Source: Numida meleagris
Lineage: Eukaryota > Chordata > Aves > Galliformes > Numididae
NCBI RefSeq assembly: GCF_002078875.1
Contig: NC_034421.1
Coordinates: 7,090,365 to 7,154,364 of the forward strand
Direction: 5' to 3'
DNA: 64,000 nt
Part shown: positions 13,101 to 26,200 of the stretch, piece by piece
Layout of the letters: the number at the start of each line of letters is the position of its first letter
How positions within the stretch are numbered: the first letter of the stretch is position 1
Made by a program: the position numbers and the translations under genes
Notes under the pieces: model-generated
What the model saw: the letters and a program-made list of their open reading frames with translations, nothing else
Database searches by the model: none
What the model was told of the DNA's origin: nothing

Positions 13101-16100
13101 ATTACTTTCTCATCTACCCAGTAAGTGGGGTGCTTTTTCACATCATGCATAATTGTCAGGTTGTCCCCATAAGGCAATTTGTTCTTATCAAACCCATCCC
13201 GCATTACACTTCTTGACTCTGTGTTAATAATACTGAAGCTGTAAGGGATGAACAGCTGTGTGGTTAAGGTGGTGGACTGGAACAGTCAGTGTTCATGTGT
13301 CTGTTGCAGATATCCTGTATGACCAGTTTGCTTAAGGAGGAGCAGTTTAATAGTTCTTTGCTTTCCCACTTGTAAAGAAGATAGGGATTGTTTATTGCAG
13401 CTGCTGAAGTCTTGTATATTTGGGTGACAAACTTGTTGGGGAGGAGATGTGTATGCTTGCGTAGCACTGAACGTGATAGACCCTAATCTGGGATGAAGCC
13501 TCAGGGACAAAAAGTAACCAAAATATTATCGTGGAATTATGGCATGTTTTCAGTTGTTGTAGTTTGGAACGTGGTTTTGTTGAACCAGCTTCTGCATTAG
13601 AAGGATGGGAAAGGGGAGCGTATCCCACGCAATTGTTAGCGGCGGACATGTTAGTTGAATTTCTGTCGCTTCACTTTTATGGTGATAATTTGAAGACTGG
13701 AATTTTAAAAAGTAAAAAAGAAAAGAGGCAAAACCCATTGGCTAATTAGTTGTGCATCGAAGCATCAGTTTGTAGCTTGGCAGCACCTCTTCTATACATT
13801 AATAGCTGGAAAGAACACGGGTGCAACATCTGTAAGTCTGCAGTTTCCTTATCAGTGACTTTCTTTGCTCCTGTGTCATGAGCTGGGCTTTTGTGAACTT
13901 CAAATGGCTTCTGCACCGTGAACTCGGGGAGTGTTCCTTTTGTTGTGATACGCTGTTTTGCAGGAAGCATTAATAAGGGAATAAAAGGATGAATTTTTAA
14001 CCAAAATACGCATTTTCTAATTGGTTCTCATATAGAAAAGCTAGCTGTTGGTTTTTAGAAACTGAGAAACGATTTTGTTGTCAACTGTATATGACTGCAC
14101 TACTAAAAAAAATATATTAGCAAACTTGTAGGTCAGAATACAGCAGAAATATAAACGTTCTAAGTTCTGGCAGTATGCTTGGAAGTCTGTATGTAGCGCC
14201 CACACAGAGTGGGTATGTAGTGCATGCGTGCATGTTTAGTGTCTTTGTGGAATTATAAATGGTTTTTCTATTCCATATTTTTATGTGTAATTTTCTGTCA
14301 GTGTTCCACCTGCAGCACTGCAAGTTAATTTCTAGCTAGAAGATAAGCAAATGGTGGATTTAAAAAAAATTTTAGAGTGTGTAGGTATCACTGTAAATTT
14401 TAGAGTGGCTTCAAAACTGTATACAATTGCTTCTAATTGCTGTTATGTTTAGTAGTGTCGTAGTGAACTTATAGAAGGCAAAAATCCAGCAATACCTAAC
14501 GAAGAAGCTCATGTCTGGCGATGCAGTAGCGAGCATGCTGCCAGTGACCGCGGCATCCAGAGCGATGCTGTCCTCTCCAGAAGTGGACTGATAAATATTG
14601 TTTTACATTCAGTTATTAACAGATATCTTTTCCCTTCAGCTGTTATCTCAGGGCCACCAAGGGCTGGTTGGTTACAAGTCTCCTCCGTGCAGTGTGAGGT
14701 GCCCTGGTGGGAACCCCTGGTGGCTGGGAGCAGTGGGCACGCAGCGTGCGTAGCACGAGGCCAGAGCAGTGACTCCAAAAATTCCAGCTCGATCTTTGCA
14801 GTGTTTGAAGAGCTTCAAAGTCAGCCTAAGATGTAACACCTCTGGGAGAAGCCCTGCACAGCCTCACTGCTTCTTTGCTGTTGTCGTTAACGGTGTCTTT
14901 AAAAATCTACTAGCACCATCTTGTGGGGCAGTGAGACTTTAATTGGGTTTGAAAGTGAGTTCAGGAGGTATCTGCTTGGCAAGCAAACGCTGTGTGAGCA
15001 TCTGTAACAGTGCTGACATCTTCAGAAGCGTTGGAAGGATGAATTCTAACTGCTAGCGTTAGCTTGAAGAATCTTGAAACCCAATTAATGCAATTCTCTT
15101 ACAGAAGTAGTTTAGTTCTGGTGAATGCTGGATAACTGGTGAGATGGCACGTTGTTTTGTTTCAGCGCTGACATTTGCTGTGTGCGTGCACGGTGTGCTT
15201 TTTCCTCTGAGATACTGCGTTCATAATAATGCAGGGAGAGTCTTAGATCTTAATTTGTGTCAAAATTCTTCTTGTAACTGTAATTTCCTCAGCAGAGTGA
15301 CAAGAATTGTAATTTTATTGTGGCGTAACGTCTTCCCTTTTGTAAATTATAAGAGCAAAGATAGCGTGCTCTACAAACATTAATCACTGAATCCTCATTA
15401 TGTCTTCCAGAAAAAATATGGGTATGCTTGATTTTCGTGTAATGTAAGAACAGAAGCTAAACATGTCTAACTGTTTTCTCTATTTCGGCACTGATACTTT
15501 CACAGTGCCAAGCTGGAGCTTTTTAACTTAGCCATCATTAGAACCTGTTTGAAGAATTAAAGTTATAAGTAAAATATGATTTGATGTAAATGGTTTCTGA
15601 GCTGTTTACATTTGGAACGTTACAGCTGCTCCAAATTGCAAATAACAAATCAAGCTAAAAAAAAAGATAAAATATGAAGTTAGCACTGTCACAACTTAAG
15701 GAAATAGTAATGGATGCTGACTGTAGAAGTCAGAATGTAGCTGCTCTCCACGTAAATAGCACAGTGATGATAGGAAGGAACTGAAAGTCTTGATCTCAAG
15801 TTGCCCAGAGACACAAGGCACTTCTCTGTTTTGCAAAGGCGATGCACCCATTTTAGAAGATAACAAATTATGGGGGTTTTTTTTTGTTTGTTTGTTTTAA
15901 TGGCTTAAATGAGTGAAAGAGTTTGGGTATGTTTTTCTGCTTACACAAACGACAGTTGTGCAGAGTGAGGTGCAGTTACCAGATGCACCAGGCATGCTGC
16001 TGTCAGCACTGTCCCTGTACTTGGTCAATGGATTCAATTTACCTGCTGCAGGGAAGAGCTCCGGGAAAGAACTTGCTGATGTTCCTTTTTTGTTTTGTTA

Positions 16101-19100
16101 CCTCAACTCTGTGTTTCTTGTTAGGTGCTACAAAGTATCGTCGAGCCGTTGACAGTTTCTGGACAGTTACCTAAAATTTGAGTACCAAACAGGGATAGGC
16201 GGCTATTCAACTGCCAGGTGGTGCATGGTAAATACTATGTAATGCTTCTGTTACTCAGGATGTAGCGTTAATATGTAGCTTGTTAGTCATGTGTTGGGAT
16301 CGGTATGTAACCCGTGGCACTTGCTAGTCTGCTGGTAGGGCTGCGCATTTGTGTGTTAGAAATGAAGGAAACTTGCTCTTTCAGCTGTTGGAGGTGGAAA
16401 CTTAGGAGTCTGCTTTAGACTGATAGCTTAATAGGAAAATCTACACTTGTATTCTAGGTTTAAGTAGGAGGGTAGTGGTAGTAGGGCTGCCTTCCTTGCA
16501 AGATTGATGTTTTTAATGAAGAGGGTGGGCAGTAAGGGCTTTCCTGTTGATTAGCTGTACAGTGGGTCAGTTCTGCTTTTCAGTCACTGAGACTTAACAT
16601 TATAATGGTAATGCAATGCTCTTTTTAAGAACTACCTATAGGTAGGCAGTGTGCTGGGCTCTTCTAGGGCCCTGATGCATACAAATCATGGTGTGTGTGT
16701 TCTGAGCTGGCTTCGCTCAGTCATCCTACACACGTGAAAATGGAATGACCAGTGTTATAATTTAGGAATTCTATTGTTCCTGTATGGAAACAGGAAAAGG
16801 GTGCTGTGTAAAAGTAATCCAGAGGTACCTGTATGTTGGTTGGTAAAACCTATATTCTGAAACCATAGTCATTTTGACTTAGTTGTAGCAGGATTGATGA
16901 GTCATTTTTTTTGTTGTGAAAATACTGCTTTGCATAGTGCTTCTTACAGCACTGCAGCTTTCTTCTAAAACCTGAATGATTTCAGTTTGGTTGCACATTC
17001 TCAGGGTGCAAGGCAACGATGGACAAAACAAGTGTCACATACACAGCACACAGATGTCACTGCAGGTGAATCATTACCCCAAATGTGCACGGCACCCAAG
17101 GGATTGCTTTAAAGCAAGCTGGCACGCTGCCACTGTTTCCTGCAGTTATGTGACTAAGCTCTTAGTTGTCCATGAAAGATTTTTGATACCTAATTGCAAA
17201 TTGTTTTTATACATTAAAACAGTCCTCAGTGAATCTTGCAGCCAGATGATGAAATGGTGTAATAAAATCTTCTCTCCTGTTCTGCCTTGCTTAGTGTGTG
17301 AAATGCATGGCAAAGACAGAAAGGTGCTTTTTTTGTACAAGGTTGAACTTTGGAGATAAGTGCCACACTAGACCACTTGTCCCTGTCTGGATGTAGGTTC
17401 TCTTCCCTCAGTTGTTCCTCAGCTTTTCCTTTTGCTGTGGTAAATAACATGGGCGACTCTGTTAAGTTGTACTGCCTGAGAGCTGCACAGCAGCCAGGAA
17501 TCAGAGCTCTTCTGGAACTCCAGCTGCTGGGGCACAAAGCAGGGACAGCGCTGGGAGAGGCTGATTGCTTGTGAAATGCTACTCGATGAGTGAGGGCTTC
17601 TTCTGTTCTGAAGTCTATTCACAGAGTAAATAGGGTGTCATCTTCCTTTACTTAGTCAACATGTGGAGTTTGTTCCTGCATCCTGTTCAAAGTATGCTAG
17701 AAATTAGGAGATGTTTGGAGGACATGATTGTGTTAGGGCTCTGCATATCAGAGGTGTTTGTGGCAGCCTAGGTATGCTTCAGGAAGAGGGCTGCAAAACA
17801 TTTTCAGCCTTGGTTTTTTTGATGGGTTGTTGTTGTTAATCTTGTCCAAGCTAGAAACTTCAAAGCCCTCCAGCTTAAAACATTCCTAACCCTGACACAG
17901 AGAAGTAGCCTTGTAAGTAGGCTTTCTAGGAAGTAGAAATTCTGTACTGTATGAATCTCAAACACTGAAGTAAGTGGGCATTGATAGGCTTCCTCTGCCT
18001 TGAAGTGTTTGGTGCAAGCTGCTGCCACTTCCCTCTTTATAGCTGGCTTCATTGTTGTTTTCTCGACTTTAGAATCCTCCTGCCTTTTTGTGAGCACTTG
18101 TTTTTATTCTGATACCTGAAACAACGCATTAATCCTTGCTTGTGCATTTTGTTTTGTTGTGAGCTTTTTTGCATGATTAGCTCAAGTTCTTGTTTTGGCT
18201 GCTGATTCCTGGTCTTTTCTATCCATTGTTTTCCTGTAGGTTTTCTTCTTTTTCTCATCAGTGATTGCTGTCTCCTCAAGTGTGGCACTAAAAAAAAGCT
18301 TTTTGTCCCAAAATTTCTCTCTAGTTCCTACTGACACAGATAGCCCGTATGCCTTGACTTCTTCCTGCTTTTGGTACTCTCCGTATTCTCTCTACTGTTT
18401 TTATTTACTGAAGTCTGACTTACAGAGTGCAGCATAATCTGGGAAGCGATGTTGCTGCAAAGCCTTCTGTTTTAGCACCTATAACTCTGTATTAAGTGAA
18501 TTGAAATTAATGACATGTGAATGCAAAGCCTGTTATTACAAGTTAGAGTTTTGTCACTCAGTTTAGGAGGTCTAAAATTGCACTGCTGTTGTAATCTCTG
18601 CTCTGACCATGCTCTTCAGTTGGTACCTGCTTGTTCGTATGTACTTTATGTCAGTGGTAGCATCTGTACGCATACACTGCCAGCTGAATTAGCTCAGTGC
18701 TCTGGCAACAAAATGGGTTTGTGTTGCTTGGCTGTTGGCAGAGGCAGTGTATAAGATGAGTGAGTGCTGCAGATGCCTGCCTGGGGTTGATAGAGGCAGC
18801 GTGTGGCTGGGGAGCTGCCCATGGCCTGGTTCACGCTGGGTCAGAAACAAGGGAATGTGGCGGTGGGAAACATGGTGTGTGAGAGCTCAGGCACCGATTC
18901 ACAACAACAGGGAGAGCTTAGGAGGGAAAAAAAAAATCACGTATGTGCTTTGGCACTGCAGCTGCTCTTAAAAGTTTTGTCACTTGTGATTTGCAGTGAA
19001 ACTACGTGGGCCCTGTGGGAATCTTGCTTCTAATTGGATACTATTTCTCAGTTCCTTTTGGGTCACTCTGAAATAATTGTTCTAAAATGAATGTAAGTGT

Positions 19101-22100
19101 GTACAGATTGTATTTTGGGAGAGTTAATTACCAACTGTGTGGTTCAGGGATTTAGTGCAAGAAGAGGAAGAACAGTTGATGGAAGAAAGGAAAAAGAGAA
19201 AAGAAGACAAGAAGAAGAAGGAAGCTGCTCAAAAAAAGGTACGCTGAGTGTTAAAAAAGAGTACTCGTGGAGTTCGCTTCATTAATAGTAAATATTGCTC
19301 GGTCTGTTCTTTGACAACAGTGTTTTCTTAATTTCTGTTTATGCTGTATATGTACTGTCGGTTATGTAATGGTACCTGACATACTGAACATCTTAACTGG
19401 CTTTGTGTACAGTTTATTAGACACTAAAGATTCTGAGATGACTGCTCGCTTTCTCAATTCTGGTTTCAAGTTGAAAGCTTCCTCAGTGTCAGTTCTCCCT
19501 GTTTGTTGGCCTAAACAAAGGTGTTCCCTGTGCACCTGTGGAAGATTAGCTATGTCTAATCTTACAGCAAATCTGAGTTAAATTGTACAAGAAGGCCCCT
19601 TCTGGAAATGGTGAGGTATTTGCTTACATTCCAAAGTGAGAGTTTCCCTAATCTTTTCAGTTGCTGACAGCAAAGCTGCATAGTAATTTTTGCATCTCAA
19701 TTGTAAAAGTATAACTCGTTTTCCTTTTGGAATTCTTTTTTAATCAAAAGTTGTAATGGAAAGGGAGCTAGTTTACTTGAAGAATTTACATCTTTTAAGA
19801 GGTTCTTCATAGCCCCCAAAGCTTAGTATTTTCATGAGTTTGAAAGACATGCTTGAAAGTAATTTTTAGAAGAAATAAAAGCATAAATATATTTTTTTTT
19901 AAATGAAGAGATCGAACATTTGCCTGAAATTGAAAATTTGCATTTGCTTTTCCTGGTCACGGAGCACCTGCTAAACTGTACCTGAGCTATGTGGCTTTGT
20001 TCACTTGCTCTATGCTCAGAGCATCAAAATGTTACATGCCTGGACTTCATCCATCAGGAATTTTAAGAAATTCCTATGGAGCAAGAAACTGTAGGGTGCT
20101 GTAAGGGTGGTCATATGTATTCCTGGAGAAGCTTGAACTTGATCTGGACTGGAGGTATCTCTCTGAGAAACCACAGTAACATACAACTTCCAGTTAACTG
20201 TTTAAAAGGAAAAACAGTAAAACAGTCCTAACACAGAAGTGGCTTGATTCTATGTTTAAATGGTAAACTTATTAAATTAGCTCTCAAATGTTCTGGGGGA
20301 TTTTTGTCTGCTCCTTCATATTTTTGAGTAGTTTCAGTTTGTCCAAAACTGCTCATTTTGTCTTGTAATCTTTTTCTGTTTGACCTCTTCAGAACTTACT
20401 ATTTGGTGTTATCAATCTTAGGCTTGCTAGCAAAGGCTTAAAAGCACATAACCGTGCACCAGCTAATGGAAGGGAAAGCCAATGCTTGTTTTTTGTGCAT
20501 TCTGTAGTCTTTTAATAATTGAAACTAAAAGACAGTGCCGTAGGAGATGAGCAGCAGTTGCAGACGTGTGACACTTGGCTTACAGAACATCTGTCCTTCT
20601 GAGTGGTGCTTGCTCCCTCGTGCAGAGCAGATTTTGCAGGACATGAACCTTCATATTCCAAATACCTTTTTTTGACCATAAAAAAATATGCGTGGAAGCA
20701 AGTGTTCAGAACCAGCTGTTGGGCATAAACTATCCTGGAGTTCCGAGTGCATAGGAAACATCCCAATGCTTCTATATATATATTTTTTTTTGTTAACTAT
20801 ATTGGTTAAATAAAGTCAGCATAATGAAGAGTTGTGGTGTTCTGTAGTAGCCATGGGTACTGCAGCTGCCTTCTGGAAAATGAGGAAGTGGAGCAATGAT
20901 ATTGGAGTCAGGGTGACAAGGGTAAGCAGGCAAACTGAAAATGAATGGGATGTGGTTTTTAGAGGCACTCATGTAAGCAGCCATTGGTTTTACTTTGCTC
21001 TCTTTATTCCAGTGGGTGATGCATTACCATTAGTAGAGTGGATTTTCTTCAGAGATCTTGCAGACATCTTACTGCAGCTATTTTTATCAATCTCTAACAG
21101 CGTAATTTTAATTAAAAATAAATCTTTCTTGGGAGCATGAAGCTGCATTTAGACAGTGTAGCAAATTTTTGTATGTCTTTGCCTTTGCCGGTTTAAGAAA
21201 TTGAAGAAGTGTTTTTCTGTTGATGTACTGTTAATTTCCAGAGAAGTTAGGATATGACACCAAAGTGTCATGAATATCATTTCAGTGTAAGCCCTGAGAG
21301 TGTTAATATCTAAACCTAACCAAGTCTGGCATCAAATGAGTGAATGAATTTTTTTGCTTGCATGTGCTCTGCCTTTCTTTTTCTCTCAAGGTTTTAACTC
21401 CAGATAATCGGAGCCTAAATATTGCTGCAAATGACTTTATTGTGTCATACAAATATGTGCAATGCCGTAATTAAGACAGGTTGTATACACTTACCATAAG
21501 TGGCCCTATCAGATTAAGTCTCATTCTGTTTTAGCAATATAATGCATTTTAGAAATGATAATTAAGAAGACTTTTGAGAACTCTGATTTCTGCTTCCAAG
21601 AGATTTCTTATGGGGTCTGTTTCACTTGCGTTTCTAGTTAAAGCCACACAATTAAGATGTGTTCCCATACAAGAGATGTTTCTATCCTCATTTTTATTCC
21701 AGGAAACTTTATTCCAGTGGATCTCTTATCTTGCCACTGTCACAGGAGCAACAAATTAAATTGTGGAAATGAAAGACTGAATGCTCTGGCATTTGCTTTA
21801 CCTCCTTTAGATTTCTATGTTCCTCCCTCTTCTTTCCCCGCTGTATTCTGCATGAGAAGTGGTGGGGCTTCCTTGCTTCCAGGCACAGTTTTTAACTCAC
21901 TTCAAACAGGTTCATTTGTAAGTTTAATTTAGTCCGTTTCACATGCTTATCTTTCAAATTAATTTTGCCTTCTATAACATTTTAGCAGCTTTCTAGGCGT
22001 GAGGAATAATAGGCACGGGTTGGTTAGGGAGAAGTAGAAGGTTCTGATGTGGATAATTAAATAATTTTAAAACATTTTAATAGGAGAAAAGTCAAAAGCT

Positions 22101-23204
22101 AACATTGCTTCTGTAAGTGGCATGTGTGCATGTGGCTTTTCCTGTTATCTGTGCAAATCACTGACACTTCTTCTTTCTTATTCTAGGCCATTGAACAAAA
22201 AATCAAAGGTAAGTTACTTTAGAGTTTTTTCTCTGTATAATGTTTCTGCATTTTTAAATACGGTGAATCACATGGCTCAGCTGAAAGCTACAGGAAAATA
22301 GGATCTCTGAGATTTCACTTGCCATGTTTCAGACAGCTACCATAAATAGAAGAGTAACAAGCAATGGTTTCTCCCAGGAGTTGTAATTCTTCTCATCTTC
22401 CTTTTTTCCATTCTTAATTACTTACACTAGGCAACTACGTAATACTTGGAGATCTTCCCCTTAACTGTTTTTTTTCTGCTCTTCTAGTCTGACTGCTTAC
22501 AGATCCACCAAATGCATCTGTTCAAAACATATTTTCCAAATATTTTACACGTAGGTGGGGCTAGGAACGCTTGATAGATAAGTGGTTGGTGTGTCCAGTT
22601 CTAACTGATTACTGTGGGGGGGGGGTTGGTCCTGGCAGAATGATCGGATGGCTGTGCTGTCAGAGCTGTCACATTGCTTTTATAAATGCCCCGTTCCTTC
22701 TATAAGCGGCAGAAAAATCATTTTCACTTTCTTTTTTACTTGGTTGGAAAGTGGATAACAATCACATAGGCAGCCACGTGGTGTGCTTCTTGAACTGCTT
22801 TTTTGTGGGAACACTGGGTTTAGTTTAATGACTTGAGCAGTGTTAGAAACAGGAGCTTGGAAACCCTGCTCAGCATTGCTGCAGTTATTGCTGGAGAAAT
22901 CAGATGTGTTGGAAGCGCTGTGCTGGCGTCAGGGTAGCAAAGAGGTGCAGGGTACGCTGTGCATACCGGGAAGTTTCTGAGATGAGATACCAGCTGTAAG
23001 GAATTGTGCAAATGTTTGTATTTTGTACTAATAAACTGTGTCTGGGGGGGGGGAAAAATAAGTGGTGAGGGAGAAAAATGATACAATGGTTGTAAAGAAT
23101 AACATGCATTTTGAATGAACATCTGACCTGTGTTCTCAAGCAGTCCTGGCGTCTGGGCGTCACACTGGGGACGGCCCTGCAGCAGCAAATGGCTGAAAAC
23201 AGCA

Positions 23205-23246
<42 letters not shown>

Positions 23247-26200
23247 GGCAGGGCACGGGGCAGGGGAGTCTTCACACGATGGGAAAATGCCTTTCTTATG
23301 GAGGATGAAATCAATCGTTCTCATTTTTTGTTTGTTTTCTCTTTGGAGACCTAGTGTTGTTTACGGAATGCAAGTATCACGTTCCAAACTTAATGTTACC
23401 ATGTTATTAAAAGGGTGTTTCAGCAAGCATAGTGGGAATTCAGAGTTGTCAAAGAAGCACAAGCTGGCAGGCCTCTGAAGAAGTATGGGCATTGTGGGAT
23501 TCATGCGTGCAACTTCTTGCAACAGTTTCTATAGGAATAAAATTTGTTGCTTGTGTTGCACCTAGCTCTTTCCTGGTTCTGCCTGCTTGTATTCAGGATG
23601 CAAATGAATGTTTCATTAAGTCTCCGAGTTTCCATCGCGTTAATGTCTTAAATTATTTATTTTGTGCATGAGCTGAAGATAAAATACAAGAGTATAGGAT
23701 CTCTAAATAATTCAGAATTATGTTCTTTCTTTCAGAAAAGTAGCCGGTTCCATGGGGGCGGGGAGCAGAGAGATTCTTCCTTTATTTTTAAGCATAGCTT
23801 GAATGTTTCCAAAATGTTTTTTTTAGCTAAGGTAGACATTGCTGTTGCACCAGTAGCTGTCAGTGCACATGTAAATTATAAGGGTGCCTTCCAAAGGAGT
23901 CAGTGGTGCTGATTTTTTTTTCCTGTTCAGGATTGACAGTGGAAGTAGTGAAGAAAGTGCCAATGTAAATGTTTTCCGTACAAATAGCATTTAACACTGT
24001 AGGGCTGTCATTAAAAATGCATGTGTTTCATGCCTGCGGATCTCAAATATTCTAAGCTGTCTAGTTCTATACGTCTGGTTTTATCAAAAGAAGGGAGATG
24101 GTGTTCACAGGAGTTAAAGACGAATGCAGTGGGTAGCTGCGAAGAGGAAGATTTCTCTGTGCAGCAGCCAGCAGAACAAACCCCTGCCTTGACAAGTGCC
24201 CTCCAAGTACTCGTGTCAGGCGTTTTAGAAAAAAATGAGTATCGCTTGAAAGTCCTTCTTTAACAGCTCTGTAGTATTCTCAGCAATTGTTCTGGTGTTC
24301 CCTGTGATGTCAAAAAATAGGTATTTTTGCTGTGTTTGATGTTAGTACTGCTAGGGACAGATAAATCAATCCGTTTCCCTGGGATTTCTCCTGAAACAGG
24401 CATCTGTGAACCATGCCGTAGCCAGGGACAGCTAACGATACGCTGAGCACCAGACTAAATGCTGCGTAAGAAGAATGGCTAAGGTTTGTTTTTGATGCTC
24501 GCTCCGGTAATTGTGATGTGCTGCTGCAGAATGTGAGATTTCATCCGGAGATCTTTTTTTAGAGTCAGACTTTAATTACATACGTAATGCTGTAGCGAAA
24601 GAATTCACAAAAGCTGAGCACGAATGTTTGTGTGGATGCTGGTGTTGTGGTTAGTTGTTCTGAATGTTTCTGTGCTGTGCAAAACAGTAAAGCTAGAACT
24701 GAAAACATCTGTCAATCTCCAGCTCAGAATTCCTCTGCTTTGTGGAAGGCACAGGCGTAAAGGCTGACTGCTGCTGCAGAACAGAATAAACTTTGAATCA
24801 GCCACTGAAACAGAAAGTGCTTTTAAAAATAACTGGGTGTGGAATTGAAATCTTTGACTCATATTTCCCACCATGGAAACTTCTTATTCGTTTTCTTCTC
24901 CGTGAAGCAGAATTGCCCGAGCACACTGAGCCTTCTGTTTTTGTTGGGTGTGGGGCGTTTTTTCGTCTGCCTAACTCTGCTTTACCTGATTGCAAAAACT
25001 CTTACATTAGCTTTGAAACGTTGCAAGTAAGCAGCAAAAACGAGCAGAACGGGAAGCGCTTGCTGCTAAAACTGCCCGTATAAATGGCACCGAACTTACC
25101 TTTGTGCGGATCTGCAGGGGTTAATGAATTGGCAAACAGTGAGATATTTTCCAGATCAGCTAGCTGAGCTTACAGCTGCGGCCATTTTTCCACAACGAAA
25201 ATTCTAGCACTACATCTTACGTGTGTCAGCTTGAAAGCCAGACTTCCTCTGTTTGCCCTTCAGCATTCCAGCACTGACAACTCTTTGGGGCATGACGTGC
25301 AGGGAGAGTGTGTTACAATACATTTTTAAGGGGTCAGCTTAAGCAGCAGCGAGAAGAAACGTTTAAATGACAGCTCGGTGCTGCTCTTTGTGTGGTTTAG
25401 GAGACGATTTGATCTTTGTAAGCTGATTTTGTGCGAGTGAGAAACTGTTTTCCATCTGCACCGAAGTTATTCAGACAGCTGCCATTTTTTTTTTTTATTG
25501 GAGGGGGAGTTTAAGTCACTGGGCCCCTACTCCAGGAGGAGTTGGCAGGCAGCACTCCTGTAGCAGTAAAATGACACCATGCTTCTCCTCCATTTTCTAA
25601 TGAAATCTGCAGAGTGGGAAAGCAACACAAGTTGGAAGCGTCTTTCTTTGGAATCTCTCTGTAAACTTTAACTTCACCATCCCCCTGCTCTGTGCGTTCT
25701 CAGCAGGTTTGTTCTTTATAAAAATCTGTGATTTTGATATTATTCCTTTCTGTAAAATGGCTGATCTTTGGCAAGTAAATTAGCTGTGATAGATAGTCTG
25801 CTAGTAACGCTAGCGTTCTGCTTTACTGTGGTTCAGAATAGAATGCTGCTGTGCAAAACTGTTATTAAGCGAGCAACTTGTTTATAGGAAGCTAGAAATG
25901 CTAAGGATTAGGAGGCGCTGGAATTTCTAGCGGCCGTGTTGGAATATTATCTATTATTTGATCTTCTGGGAAGTTGTGGAGCAGAAACTATTGGGCAGGA
26001 TAATTGTGTAGCTTTAAACTTACTCTATGGTGCTTGGGGAAGCGAAGATGAAGTAATTCTGCTGCATCTAAAAGCACTTCTGATTAATTTCAGTTTGAAA
26101 TTAGCATACAAATATAAACTCTACCCATTTGAGTCTAACCGTATTATCTGGTAACATTTTTTATCTAGCTTGATCAAAGTACTAAGAATAGCGTATTTCT

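Noticed and set aside
19097..19285. 62-codon open frame across the 19148 exon
   Set aside because: Another reading frame of the true TNRC6A exon; the splice phases fix the correct frame.
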